Positions 44,836 through 53,953 of a DNA stretch of 64,000 nt are shown piece by piece. Source of the stretch: Roseomonas sp. OT10 (GTDB taxonomy: Bacteria; Pseudomonadota; Alphaproteobacteria; Acetobacterales; Acetobacteraceae); contig NZ_CP087719.1 of assembly GCF_020991085.1 (NCBI RefSeq), forward strand, positions 3,988,001 through 4,052,000, in the 5' to 3' direction. The position numbers were made by a program, and so were the translations under genes. The notes beneath the pieces are model-generated. The model had not been told where the DNA came from and ran no database searches. It saw only the letters and a list, made by a program, of their open reading frames with translations. The first letter of the stretch is position 1, and each line of letters starts with the position of its first letter.

Positions 44836-44877
44836 GGGCGGGTGGCGTCTCACTATCCCCCCTGACGCCGCCCGCCC
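44836..44877 (+). terminator. Strong hairpin between scaffold and capsid genes
   Basis: GGGCGGGTGGCGTC (44836-44849) pairs with GACGCCGCCCGCCC (44864-44877) with one mismatch and a 14-base loop. No good T-run follows. It lies in a 357-base gap (44669-45025) that also holds TGAGTCA (44681) and TGACTCA (44720) repeats and is otherwise empty. Possibly a processing or attenuation site that sets the capsid to scaffold ratio. Confidence 0.5.
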
Positions 44878-45025
44878 CCGTCCATTTCCACCTTTCCGAT
44901 GAGCAGAACCCGGCCGCGCCCCAGGCGCCGCCGGGCGCTCGTCGTTCGCGCCGCGTGCCCGGCCCCCGCCTCGGGGGGAACCGGGCATGCGGCGCTTCCC
45001 CCCAGACCCACAGCGGAGAACGCGA

Positions 45026-45859
45026 GTGCCCGGACAGATCGACGTCGCCTTCATCAAGCAGTTCGAGGCCGAGGTGCATGAGGCCTACCAGCGCCAGGGC
45101 AGCAAGCTGCGCCCCACCGTGCGCTCCAAGACGGGCGTGAAGGGCTCCTCCACCGTCTTCCCGCGCATCGGCACCGGAGTGGCGGCGGCCAAGGTGCGCG
45201 CCGGCATGGTGCCGGTGATGAACCTGGACCATAGCAATGCCGAGTGCTTCCTGCAGGACTACTACGCCGGCGAGTGGATCGACCGGCTGGACGAGATCAA
45301 GGTCGCGATCGACGAGCGCGCCGTGGTCGCCAATGCCGGCGCCTATGCGCTGGGCCGCAAGACGGACGAGCTGATCATCGCCGCGCTGAACACCGCGACT
45401 CAGGAGGCGGTGGGCACGGGCACCGGCCAGACCGACAATGACGGGCTGACGCTGGCGAAGGTCCTCCTCGCCTTCGAGATGCTCGGCCTGGCGGACGTGC
45501 CGGATGACGGCCAGCGCTTCGCCATCGTCGGCTGGAAGCAGTGGTCGCAGCTGCTCCAGATCCAGGAGTTCGCCAACGCCAACTACGTCGGCGACGCCGA
45601 CCTGCCCTGGAAGGGCACCCAGGCGAAGAAGTGGCTCGGCGCGACCTGGATGCCGCATTCCGGCCTGACCAAGACCGGCAGCCTGCGCGACTGCTACTTC
45701 TACCACCGCACCGCCATCGGCCACGCCGTGGCCCAGGAAGTCGCGACCGACATCACCTGGCACGGCGACCGCGCCGCCCACTTCGTGAACAACATGATGA
45801 GCCAGGGCGCCGTGCTGATCGACCCGAACGGCGTCGTGCGGATGCGCGCGAAGGAATAA
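45026..45859 (+). CDS. Phage major capsid protein
   Basis: A 277-residue major capsid protein of the type found in podovirus-like phages of alphaproteobacteria. It begins (M)PGQIDVAFIKQFEAEVHEAY and includes IGTGVAAAKVRAGMVPVMNL, then DYYAGEWIDRLDEIKVAIDE and IVGWKQWSQLLQIQEFANAN. The GTG at 45026 follows GGAGA at eight bases, and the ORF upstream lacks conserved residues. No mutation is apparent. It is followed by repeat R6, which separates it from the tail genes. Confidence 0.87.
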   Translation: MPGQIDVAFIKQFEAEVHEAYQRQGSKLRPTVRSKTGVKGSSTVFPRIGTGVAAAKVRAGMVPVMNLDHSNAECFLQDYYAGEWIDRLDEIKVAIDERAVVANAGAYALGRKTDELIIAALNTATQEAVGTGTGQTDNDGLTLAKVLLAFEMLGLADVPDDGQRFAIVGWKQWSQLLQIQEFANANYVGDADLPWKGTQAKKWLGATWMPHSGLTKTGSLRDCYFYHRTAIGHAVAQEVATDITWHGDRAAHFVNNMMSQGAVLIDPNGVVRMRAKE

Positions 45860-45936
45860 TCGGCGGATGCGCGCGAAGGAGTAGCCGGCGGATGCGCGTC
45901 GCGGTGCGGCGCGCGTCGGACACGCAGGGGGCTCTG

Positions 45937-46075
45937 CCCCCTGCACCCCCGCCAGGAGCAGAGCCCCTGGACCCATCTTCGTAAAAGAGTGGCGCCGGTG
46001 ACCGCCGGCGCCTTTGTGAATGGGGGTCCAGGGGCTCTGCTCCTGGTGGGGGGTCCAGGGGGGCGAAGCCCTCCC
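45937..46075. repeat. Partial copy R6 of the dispersed repeat, with central hairpin
   Basis: Two inverted arms, CCAGGAGCAGAGCCCCTGG (about 45953-45971) and its complement (46033-46051), surround a perfect GGCGCCGG/CCGGCGCC hairpin (45991-46012) followed by TTTG. The arm sequence is the same hairpin seen in R1, R2 and R5. It interrupts the structural operon between capsid and tail tube A in a 367-base gap with no gene. Confidence 0.72.
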
Positions 46076-46226
46076 TGGTTCCCACGCCGAACACAGCATA
46101 CGCGCGGCGGCCCCCCGGCGCCGCGTGTTCCGGGCCGCCGGTGCGCCGCCTGTCCCGCCTTGCGCGGGGCGTTCGCGGCTGTGCCGGCGGCCCTTTCCGT
46201 CCCCACCCTTTCTGGAGCCGACCCGG

Positions 46227-46793
46227 ATGGCGCTTTCCGCCCTCGTCCTCTGCTCGCGCGTCCTGCTGCGCATCGGCGCCCAGCCCGTCGCCTCCTTCGA
46301 GGAGGGCACCGCCGAGGCGGAGGTCGCCGCCAACCTCTATCCCGGCACGCGCGACGCGCTGCTGGCCGCCCATCCCTGGTCCTTCGCCACCGGGCAGATG
46401 GTGCTGCCGCGCCTGCTCGACGTGCCGGTGGATGGGACCGGCGCCGCCTTCCAGCTTCCGGCGAACTGCCTGCGCATCCTCTCCGCCGGCACGCTGCGTG
46501 GCCGGGGCCTGGACTACCGCATCCACGAGAAGCGGCTGCACGCCGACACCGACCGGGTGGTGCTGACCTACCTGTTCCGCCCGGACGAGAGCGCCTTCCC
46601 GCCGCACTTCGCCGCGGCGCTGGTGGCGCGCCTGGCCGCCGAGTTCTGCATTCCGCTGACCGACAGCACCGCGCGCGCCGAGATGCTCCAGCGCCTGGCC
46701 GGCAGCGAGTTCCGCGAGGCCCGCCTGACCGACAGCCAGCAGCACACGATCCAGGCGATCGAGGGCTTCCCGCTGATCGACGTGCGGGGCTGA
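46227..46793 (+). CDS. Phage tail tubular protein A, T7 gp11-like
   Basis: A 188-residue adaptor (gatekeeper) that sits between portal and nozzle. It starts MALSALVLCSRVLLRIGAQP and carries EVAANLYPGTRDALLAAHPW, the family signature, then YLFRPDESAFPPHFAAALVA. The ATG at 46227 follows TGGAG. Ends six bases before tail tubular protein B. Full length for the family. Confidence 0.9.
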   Translation: MALSALVLCSRVLLRIGAQPVASFEEGTAEAEVAANLYPGTRDALLAAHPWSFATGQMVLPRLLDVPVDGTGAAFQLPANCLRILSAGTLRGRGLDYRIHEKRLHADTDRVVLTYLFRPDESAFPPHFAAALVARLAAEFCIPLTDSTARAEMLQRLAGSEFREARLTDSQQHTIQAIEGFPLIDVRG

Positions 46794-46799
46794 CGCGCC

Positions 46800-48680
46800 A
46801 TGGCCGGAAGCCTTCGCGCCAAGACCTCCTTCACCGCCGGCGAACTGGCGCCCGAGATGCTGGGGCGCGGCGACACGCGCGCCTATGAGAACGGCGCGCG
46901 CCGGCTGCGCAACGTGCTGCTCCAGCCCACGGGCGGGGTGACGCGGCGCCCGGGCCTGCGCCACGTCGCCACGCTGCCGGCGGTGGCGCGGCTGGCGAGC
47001 TTCGAGTTCAACACGGAGCAGACCTACCTCCTCGCCTTCCTGCCGGGCGAGATGCGCGTCTTCATGGGCGACGCGCAGGTCGCCGGCGTGCCGGGCCCCT
47101 GGACGGCGGCGATGCTGCCGAACCTGGCCTGGACCCAGAACGCGGACACGCTGCTGCTCTTCCACCCGGAGATGCCGCCGCAGCGCATCACCCGCACGGG
47201 GCACGCGAGCTGGACGGTGCAGGGCTTCGCCTTCTCGCGCGCGCCTTTCTACCGCTTCGCGCCGGGCGAGGTGTCCCTGGCGTCCAGCGCGCTGACCGGC
47301 GCCACGACACTGACGACCAGCGCGGACGTCTTCCTGCCGGGCCATGTCGGCGCGCTGTTCCGCGTCAACGGCAGCCGCGTGCGGATCACCGGCGTCGTGA
47401 ACGGCAACACCGCGACCGCGACGGTCGAGGAGACCCTGCCGGCCGGGAGCGCGACGCTGAACTGGGACGAGCACGCCTTCTCCGGCGCGCGCGGCTGGCC
47501 GGTCTGCGCCGGCTTCCACCAGGACCGGCTGGTGCTGGGCGGCTCGCGCGACCTGCCGAACCGGCTGTGGCTCTCGCGCTCCGGGGACCTCGCGGATTTC
47601 GACCTGGGCACGGGCCTGGACGACCAGGGGATCGAGTTCGGCCTCGTCTCCGACCAGGTGAACGCGATCCGCGCCGTCTTCTCCGGCCGCCATCTCCAGG
47701 TCTTCACCTCGGGGGCGGAGTGGATGGTGACGGGCGACCCGCTGACCCCGGCCTCGATCCAGCTCACCCGGCAGACCCGCATCGGCTCCCCGGTGGACCG
47801 CATGATCGCGCCGGTGGACGTGGACGGCAGCACCATCTTCGTCGCCCGCTCCGGCCAGTCCGTGGTGGAGTTCGCCTATACGGAGGTGTCGCAGGCCTAT
47901 CAGGCGGGCGACCTCGCCATCACCGCGGGGCACCTGCTGAACACGCCCGTCGCCACCGCCTATGACCAGCGGCGCCGGCTGCTGCACGTCGCCATGGCGG
48001 ATGGCAGCCTGGCGACGCTGACCCTCTACCGCGCCGAGGCGATCACCGCCTGGACCGCGCAGGAGACGGCCGGCACCTTCCGTTCGCTGGCCGAGATCGA
48101 CGGCGTGGTCTGGGCCGTGGTGGAACGCTTCGGCACGCCGCGGCTGGAACGCTTCGACCCGGCACTCGCCACGGACGCCGCACTGACCGGCACGGCGGCG
48201 ACGCCGCAGGACCGCTGGAAGGGGCTCTCGCACCTGAACGGCGCGACCGTCGCCATCTTGGCCGACGATGCGCCGGTCGCGCCGCAGCCGGTGGCGGGCG
48301 GCGCGGTGACGCTGGACGACGCCGCCTCGGCGGTCGAGGTCGGCCTGCCCTTCCGCCACGAGATCGAGCCGCTGCCGGCCGAGGCGGCGGGCGCGCCCGG
48401 CGTGACCGGCGGGCCGCGCCGGCTGGTCAGCGCGACCTTCCGCCTGCTGGAGACGCGGGCGCTGTCGGTCGATGTGGGACGCGGCGCGAGGCCCGTGCCG
48501 CTGCGCCGGCTGGACACGCCGATGCTCGACGCCACGCCGCCGCGCTTCACCGGCGACGTGACGCTGCGCGCGATCGGCTGGCGGCGCGACGCCATGCGCC
48601 CGCTCTGGCGCATCGAGGGCGAGGCGCCGCTCGCCTTCACCCTGCTCTCCGTCACCACCGACACGAGGATGACCGACTGA
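46800..48680 (+). CDS. Phage tail tubular protein B (nozzle), T7 gp12-like
   Basis: A 626-residue nozzle protein. The N-terminal KTSFTAGELAPEMLGRGDTR, followed by YENGARRLRNVLLQPTGGVT and RRPG, is the strong signature of this family; a beta-propeller-like body follows (PNLAWTQNADTLLLFHPEMP; NRLWLSRSGDLADFDLGTGL). It plugs the tail channel until DNA delivery. The stop overlaps the next ATG by one base. Confidence 0.9.
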   Translation: MAGSLRAKTSFTAGELAPEMLGRGDTRAYENGARRLRNVLLQPTGGVTRRPGLRHVATLPAVARLASFEFNTEQTYLLAFLPGEMRVFMGDAQVAGVPGPWTAAMLPNLAWTQNADTLLLFHPEMPPQRITRTGHASWTVQGFAFSRAPFYRFAPGEVSLASSALTGATTLTTSADVFLPGHVGALFRVNGSRVRITGVVNGNTATATVEETLPAGSATLNWDEHAFSGARGWPVCAGFHQDRLVLGGSRDLPNRLWLSRSGDLADFDLGTGLDDQGIEFGLVSDQVNAIRAVFSGRHLQVFTSGAEWMVTGDPLTPASIQLTRQTRIGSPVDRMIAPVDVDGSTIFVARSGQSVVEFAYTEVSQAYQAGDLAITAGHLLNTPVATAYDQRRRLLHVAMADGSLATLTLYRAEAITAWTAQETAGTFRSLAEIDGVVWAVVERFGTPRLERFDPALATDAALTGTAATPQDRWKGLSHLNGATVAILADDAPVAPQPVAGGAVTLDDAASAVEVGLPFRHEIEPLPAEAAGAPGVTGGPRRLVSATFRLLETRALSVDVGRGARPVPLRRLDTPMLDATPPRFTGDVTLRAIGWRRDAMRPLWRIEGEAPLAFTLLSVTTDTRMTD

Positions 48681-49120
48681 TGGCACAGCTTGCCCCCGTG
48701 GCGGCGCTGGTGGGCACCGGCCTGTCCGTCTACTCCACCGCCCGCCAGGCGCAGGTGCAGAGCGCCAACGCCAAGGCCCAGGCGAAGGCGGCGCAGGAGC
48801 AGGAGACGGCCCGCCTCCAGGCCGCGGCGGTCCAGGCGAGCGCCGACGACCGGTCCCGCCAGGACACGCTGGAGCGCACCCTCGCCTCCGTCCGCGCCCG
48901 CGCCGGCGCCTCGGGCCTCTCTGCCGATGAGGGGTCGGCGGCCGCAGTGGCGGACGGGTTGCGCCAGGACGCGGCCGCCGATGCGGGCGAGGACGAGGCG
49001 CTGCGCGATGCCCGCCTCGCCGCCGGGCGCCGCTCGCTGCTCAACACCGACGGATCGCTGACGACCTGGCTGCGCGCCGGTTCCACCTTCGCCGGCGCCG
49101 CGCGCTCGCTGCTGGACTGA
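48680..49120 (+). CDS. Small virion core protein, T7 gp14 position
   Basis: A 146-residue Ala/Gln-rich helical protein: a hydrophobic start LAPVAALVGTGLSVYSTARQ, then coiled coil (AKAQAKAAQEQETARLQAAA), then ASVRARAGASGLSADEGSAA and GRRSLLNTDGSLTTWLRAGS. This pattern fits gp14-like internal virion proteins that form part of the DNA ejection channel. The large companions gp15 and gp16 are not encoded; the next gene is the fibre. Confidence 0.72.
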   Translation: MAQLAPVAALVGTGLSVYSTARQAQVQSANAKAQAKAAQEQETARLQAAAVQASADDRSRQDTLERTLASVRARAGASGLSADEGSAAAVADGLRQDAAADAGEDEALRDARLAAGRRSLLNTDGSLTTWLRAGSTFAGAARSLLD

Positions 49121-49156
49121 GCCTCCCCTTCCGCACACCTCTTTCCGGAGACCCCC

Positions 49157-51520
49157 ATGGCCGAGCACATCCGCATCGGCGACGTCGCGCCGCGCGTGCA
49201 CTACGTGGCCAGCGGCGGCCAGACCGTCTTCGTCTACCCCTTCCCGATCTTCGACATCGCCGATCTGGAGGTGCGGGTGGACGGGCTGCTGCTGGGCAGC
49301 GGCTTCGCCGTTGCCGGCGCGGGCGAGTCCGAGGGCGGCACCGTCGCCTTCGCGGTGCCGCCGGCCCCGGGGGCACAGGTGCTGCTCCGCCGCCGCCTGC
49401 GCATCGACCGCACCACCGACTTCCAGCCCAACGGCGTGCTGCGCGCCAACACGCTGAACGACGAGCTGGATCGCCAGACCGCCGCCTTGCAGGAGGTGTC
49501 GGAGGACCTGACCGGCACCATCCGGCTGGACCCGGGCGAGGCGGGCGGGCGGCTGGTCCTGCCGCTGAAGCCGGCGCGCGCGAACCGGCTGCTGGGCTTC
49601 GATTCCACCGGCGACCTCGCCGTCTTCTCGCGCGGCGAGACCACCCTCTCCGTCCCCTTCCCCGGCGGCATTCCCCGCACGGTGGAGGACAAGCTGGCCG
49701 AGATCCTCTCGGCGCGCGACTTCGGCGCCACGGGGGATTCCGTCACCGATGACGGCCCGGCGCTCCAGGCGGCGATGAACGCGGCGGCCGCGGCGGGCAA
49801 GGTGCTGGAGATCGGCGAGGGCACCTTCCGCACCACCATGCCGCTGGTGCTGCCGGGCGCGGCCGCCGGCCTGTCCATGCGCGGCGCCATCCTCTATGCC
49901 GGCCCGGACGGCAATGCCGCGCTGACGCTGGGCGAGGGCGGCAGCACGCGCAACCTGGCCAAGGCGTACCAGGGCATCCGCGTGCTGCGCGCGACGCTCG
50001 CCTCCTGGACGGACGAACGCGACATCGGCGTGCTGGCGCGCAACATGGATGCCGGCCTGCTGGACGTGCGTCAGGTCGAGGGCTTCACCATCGGCCTGCG
50101 CACCCTGGGCGACGCCATCGGCTTCGAGGACAGCACGGTGCAGCTCGGCCGGCTGGTGAACAACCGGATCGGGCTGGACGTGCGCACCGGCAGCGCGGCC
50201 GGCTGGAACAACAGCATCCGCTACCAGGGCGGGCATTTCGCCAATGCCTCCGGCACGCATCCCACGATGGACCGCTTCGGGGTGCGCTTCTCCTGCGAGC
50301 CGGGGGCCTATCCCCGGCACAACGCGCATCTCTTCATGGGCCCGGCCTTCGAGCTGCAGCGCCAGGGCACGCCCGGCACCGTGGCCGCCATCCCCTTCCT
50401 GCTGGAGGCGGGGGACGAGCGCGGCATCGTGGCGCGCGGCGTGCGCATGGAGGCGTGCAGTCCGCACGTCGCGCGCCATGCCGGGGGCGCCAGCGACTGC
50501 CTCTACGAGGTCAGCTACACGGGCACCTACGCCTTCACCGGCACCACCGTGGAATACACCTCCACCGCGACGCGCGCCGGCGGCACGGTGGTCCCGCTGC
50601 ACCAGGCGACGGCGGCCCAGGGCGCGCCGCGCCTGATCGCGGCCGCCGAGAACGTGCGGGCCAGGGCGTTCCGGCAGACCGTCGATGCGGCGGACGGCAT
50701 CGGCTTCGAGGAGATGGGCGTGCTCTCCGGCAATCCCAACGGGTCGCCGACCACGCTGAACGCCCTCGTCTTCGCGGGCCTGTCCTCGATCGGCCTGAAC
50801 CCCGACCATGTCGGCCTGCCGACCAGCCGCGCCCTCGCCTTCGTCGTCGATGCCAGCGAGTGCAAGGAGTTCTTCCTGGCGGCCGAGGGCACGTCGCTGC
50901 GCCCGGTGGTGGTGCAGTTCGATGCCTCGGAGGCCGTACTGACGGACACCACGCCGGTGCTGTTCTCCAACATGAACGCCGTCTGGGCCGGCAGCCCCTC
51001 CTACTTCTGGGAAGGGAACGTCAATCTGGACAGCCTGGTGGGCGGCATCGCGATGAACCGCCTCCAGCGCGTCACCCTGCATGACAGTGCCAGGTTCGCA
51101 GCGATCGGCGTGCGCGGCGGCACCTCGGACGCGGTGCTGCGGGCGCTGCGCCTCTACTGCGCCCCTCTCTACGCGCCGACGCTGATCTACGGCGGCAGCC
51201 GGCGCTGGGGAACGCGCGAGTACACGGTGGTGGATACGGGCTGGAATCCGGGAACCCTTGCGGCCGGAGCCATCGCGCAACGGGAGGTCACGCTGCCGGG
51301 GGTGCGCCAGGGAGACTTCGTTCAGGCATCCTATGTCGGGGTCAATGCTGCCGGCGACCAGAACTACCAGAATGGCGGCGCGGTCCTGCATGCCGTCGTC
51401 GGGGGCAGCGCGAGCGCCAACCAGGTGAAGGTGACGGCGCAGAACATCAGCGGAGGCGCCATTGCGATGTCGCTCGGCAACGGCACCCTCCGCGTCCGTG
51501 CCGTCAAGCCGCGGCTCTGA
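49157..51520 (+). CDS. Phage tail fibre / tailspike with pectate-lyase-like fold
   Basis: A 787-residue receptor-binding protein. Residues 1-110 form the T7-tail-fibre-type attachment domain (GGQTVFVYPFPIFDIADLEV and onward). At about residue 190 a Pectate_lyase_3 segment begins, ARDFGATGDSVTDDGPALQA, followed by a long right-handed beta-helix typical of capsule-cleaving spikes. The C-terminal 100 residues look like a trimerisation or receptor domain. It would decide which cells a particle can bind. Confidence 0.87.
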   Translation: MAEHIRIGDVAPRVHYVASGGQTVFVYPFPIFDIADLEVRVDGLLLGSGFAVAGAGESEGGTVAFAVPPAPGAQVLLRRRLRIDRTTDFQPNGVLRANTLNDELDRQTAALQEVSEDLTGTIRLDPGEAGGRLVLPLKPARANRLLGFDSTGDLAVFSRGETTLSVPFPGGIPRTVEDKLAEILSARDFGATGDSVTDDGPALQAAMNAAAAAGKVLEIGEGTFRTTMPLVLPGAAAGLSMRGAILYAGPDGNAALTLGEGGSTRNLAKAYQGIRVLRATLASWTDERDIGVLARNMDAGLLDVRQVEGFTIGLRTLGDAIGFEDSTVQLGRLVNNRIGLDVRTGSAAGWNNSIRYQGGHFANASGTHPTMDRFGVRFSCEPGAYPRHNAHLFMGPAFELQRQGTPGTVAAIPFLLEAGDERGIVARGVRMEACSPHVARHAGGASDCLYEVSYTGTYAFTGTTVEYTSTATRAGGTVVPLHQATAAQGAPRLIAAAENVRARAFRQTVDAADGIGFEEMGVLSGNPNGSPTTLNALVFAGLSSIGLNPDHVGLPTSRALAFVVDASECKEFFLAAEGTSLRPVVVQFDASEAVLTDTTPVLFSNMNAVWAGSPSYFWEGNVNLDSLVGGIAMNRLQRVTLHDSARFAAIGVRGGTSDAVLRALRLYCAPLYAPTLIYGGSRRWGTREYTVVDTGWNPGTLAAGAIAQREVTLPGVRQGDFVQASYVGVNAAGDQNYQNGGAVLHAVVGGSASANQVKVTAQNISGGAIAMSLGNGTLRVRAVKPRL

Positions 51521-51522
51521 GC

Positions 51523-51861
51523 ATGGCGGGAAGTCCCACGCCCCCGGAACGGGACACCGGCGGGATCGTCTCGCCGGAGGACCTCCGCACCGCCATCCGC
51601 CGCGTCCTCGCCGATTACGAGGCCTTCGTCTCGCGCACCCCGATCGAGGGCGTGCACGAGGACCCGAAGGCCTTCGCCGCGCACCACGCCGCGGCGAAGA
51701 CGGCGCTGGCGCATCTGGAGCACCTGCTGAAGCTGGCCCGCAGCGCGGCCGCCGGCCAGGCCGCGTCCGGCGACTGCCCGGACGCCCTGCTCACCCAGGC
51801 CCGCGCCGCCATCGCGGCCGATTGCACGGAGGAGGACGAGCCGGACGATGACACAGGCTGA
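51523..51861 (+). CDS. Probable small terminase subunit, T7 gp18 position
   Basis: A 112-residue helical protein directly before the large terminase and overlapping it by 14 bases. SPEDLRTAIRRVLADYEAFV and AKTALAHLEHLLKLARSA form two amphipathic helices; the tail is acidic (EEDEPDDDTG). The assignment as DNA-recognition subunit rests on position and size, because T7 gp18-type sequences diverge strongly. Confidence 0.65.
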   Translation: MAGSPTPPERDTGGIVSPEDLRTAIRRVLADYEAFVSRTPIEGVHEDPKAFAAHHAAAKTALAHLEHLLKLARSAAAGQAASGDCPDALLTQARAAIAADCTEEDEPDDDTG

Positions 51862-53296
51862 CTTCCTGGAATTCGTCTGGCTCTGGAACACCCGCCTCGG
51901 CCAGGACACGCCGGGCGTGCACCGGCGCATCGCGCGCTGGATGGACGCGCGGCACGCGGCCGGGGACCACCGGCTGCTGCTGCTCGCCTTCCGCGGCTGC
52001 GGCAAGTCCACCTTGGTCGGGCTGTGGTGCGCCTGGCGCCTGGCGCGCGACCCGCAGACGCGCATCCTGGTGCTGGCGGCCGACCACGCGCTGGCGACGA
52101 AGATGGTCGCGACGGTGCGGCGAATCCTCACCCGCCACCCGCTCTGCCGCCCGCTGCTGCCGGACGGTGCCGGTGCCCAGGGGTCGGGAAGTTGGGCGGC
52201 GGACCGCTTCACCGTCAAGCGCGAGGGGGCGTTGCGCGACCCGTCCATGCTCGCGGCCGGGATCGGCGGCAACATCACCGGCGCGCGGGCGGAGGTGATC
52301 GTCTGCGACGACGTGGAGGTGGCGGGCAACTGCGACACGCCTGCCAAGCGCGCCGAGCTGCGCGAGCGCCTGGCCGAGACGGAGTTCGTACTGACCCCTG
52401 GCGGCACGGTGCTCTATGTCGGCACGCCGCATTGCGCGGACACGCTCTACCGCCCGCCGGGCGAGGAGGGCGCCTTCCTCGCCGGCTACCGCCGCCTGCG
52501 CCTGCCGCTGCTCGACGCCGCCGGCCGCTCCGCCTGGCCCGAGCGCTTCCCGCTGCCGGTGATCGAGGCGCTGCGCACCCGCGTTGGGCCGCTGCACTTC
52601 GCCCGGCAGATGCTGCTGGACGCGGTCAGCGAGGCCGCGGCGCGGCTCGATCCCGCGCTGATCGTCCGCTACGCCGAGGACACGCACTACGCCGAGGCGC
52701 ATGGCCGGCCCGTCCTGTCCCTGCTCGGCCGGCGGCTGGTCTCCGGCGGCGGCTTCTGGGACCCCGCCTATGGCCGCCCCGGCCAGGGCGACGCCAGCGT
52801 GCTGGCCGCCGTCTACGGCGATGCGGAGGGGCACCACTACCTCCACCGCCTCGCCTACCTCACCCACGACCCGGACGCCCAGCCCGACCCGGCCACGCAG
52901 CAATGCGCCCAGGTCGCGGCCATCGCCCGCGCGCTGCTGCTGCCCGTCATCCGGGTGGAGACCAACGGCCTCGGCCGCTTCCTCCCCGCCCTGCTGCGGC
53001 GGGAGCTGGCGCGCGCCGGGGCCGCCTGTGCCGTGGTGGAACACGCCAGCACCCGCCCCAAGCGGGAGCGCATCCTCTCCGCCCTGGACCCGGTGCTCGC
53101 CGCCCGCCGCCTGCATGCGCGGGAGGAGGTGTTCCGCACCCCTTTCCCGCAGGAGATGGCGGCCTGGCGCCCGGAGGCGGCCGGGGCGCGCGACGACGCG
53201 CTCGACGCGGTGGCGGGCTGCCTGCTGGCCGAGCCGGTGCGGCTGCCCGGCCTGCCGCCGGCGCCGCGTGGGGCGGGGTGGCATGGGGCGGGGTGA
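51848..53296 (+). CDS. Phage terminase large subunit, T7 gp19-like
   Basis: DNA-packaging motor and nuclease, 482 residues. ATPase: Walker A FRGCGKST (residues 48-55) and Walker B EVIVCDDVEV (Asp154/Asp155). The nuclease domain has GFWDPAYGRPGQGDASVLAA and ends with ARDDALDAVAGCLL, so acidic metal ligands are retained. This order and spacing match gp19-type headful or concatemer packagers. The start overlaps the small subunit gene. Repeat R4 follows 27 bases after the stop. Confidence 0.92.
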   Translation: MTQADFLEFVWLWNTRLGQDTPGVHRRIARWMDARHAAGDHRLLLLAFRGCGKSTLVGLWCAWRLARDPQTRILVLAADHALATKMVATVRRILTRHPLCRPLLPDGAGAQGSGSWAADRFTVKREGALRDPSMLAAGIGGNITGARAEVIVCDDVEVAGNCDTPAKRAELRERLAETEFVLTPGGTVLYVGTPHCADTLYRPPGEEGAFLAGYRRLRLPLLDAAGRSAWPERFPLPVIEALRTRVGPLHFARQMLLDAVSEAAARLDPALIVRYAEDTHYAEAHGRPVLSLLGRRLVSGGGFWDPAYGRPGQGDASVLAAVYGDAEGHHYLHRLAYLTHDPDAQPDPATQQCAQVAAIARALLLPVIRVETNGLGRFLPALLRRELARAGAACAVVEHASTRPKRERILSALDPVLAARRLHAREEVFRTPFPQEMAAWRPEAAGARDDALDAVAGCLLAEPVRLPGLPPAPRGAGWHGAG

Positions 53297-53322
53297 GGTC
53301 GGTTCCGGCCGCCGCCCCCGTG

Positions 53323-53640
53323 GCCGGGAGGGGACGCTGTCCCCTCCCGGGCCCTCCCCTGCCGGGGCCACAAGCGGGCCCCGGTCCCCGCTGGGAATTG
53401 GCTCTACGCGGCTGCCGTCAGCCTGCGGGCTGAACCCTGACAGAGCGCGGACAGGCGGGACTCCCAAAAAGCTTCAGAAGGCGTCAGTGAGGGCGGAGGC
53501 CGTACCCGCCGAGGAGCATGGCTCCTCGGCGCCTCGACCCCGTATCAGGCTGTCCCGCGGCAGCGCCAAATGGGTCCAGGGCCCGCAGGGTCCTGGCGGA
53601 GTGGGGGCATCGGGGGCGAGGCGGAGCCTTGCCCCCGGGC
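53323..53640 (+). repeat. Dispersed hairpin-rich intergenic repeat, copy R4
   Basis: Nearly identical in long stretches to R3 (39889) and in the same orientation. Contains GGAGGGGAC/GTCCCCTCC, GGGGCC/GGCCCC, GAGCGCGGACAGGCGGGAC, GAGGAGC/GCTCCTC, CCAGGGCCC/GGGTCCTGG and GGGGGCGAGGC/GCCTTGCCCCC. It occupies the gap between the terminase and the lysis genes. R3 and R4 are direct repeats around the structural genes, so recombination between them could delete the cluster. Confidence 0.85.
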
Positions 53641-53653
53641 CACGGGCACCACG

Positions 53654-53878
53654 CTACGCCGCCGCCTTCCGCTTTAGGATCTCACTGTCGTGCCGGGCCA
53701 CCCCGTCGGGGGTGATCTCGAAGCGGCCGGTGCCGTTCAGCCGGGCGAAGCCCATGCCGGACAGGCGTTCCAGGCAAGGCTGGTCCACCAGCCCGGCGGG
53801 TCGTCCGGCCGCGCCCATCTGCCGCAGCCGGTGCAGGGCGGAGCGGCAGCAGGTCTCCAGGTAGGGCTCGTTCCACAT
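53654..53878 (-). CDS. Small winged-helix-like protein, function unknown
   Basis: Seventy-four residues from the ATG at 53878 (preceded by AGGAGCG): MWNEPYLETCCRSALHRLRQ, then LVDQPCLERLSGMGFARLNG and FEITPDGVARHDSEILKRKA. The pattern of helices followed by a short beta-wing (GRFEITPDGVARH) resembles small winged-helix DNA-binding proteins. It is the only leftward gene inside the phage cluster apart from the repressor. Not assigned to a named family. Confidence 0.55.
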   Translation of the reverse strand: MWNEPYLETCCRSALHRLRQMGAAGRPAGLVDQPCLERLSGMGFARLNGTGRFEITPDGVARHDSEILKRKAAA

Positions 53879-53953
53879 CGCTCCTGTGTGGCGCGGGCCC
53901 GGCACTCCTTCAACCCGTCATCATCAACCCCTGGCCCCGAGGAGGGTCGACCG

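Noticed and set aside
45753-51391. Two very long minus-strand open frames (977 and 1121 codons) across the phage genes
   Set aside because: Antisense to the tail tube, nozzle and fibre genes, no ribosome sites or conserved motifs; the plus-strand products are recognisable phage proteins.
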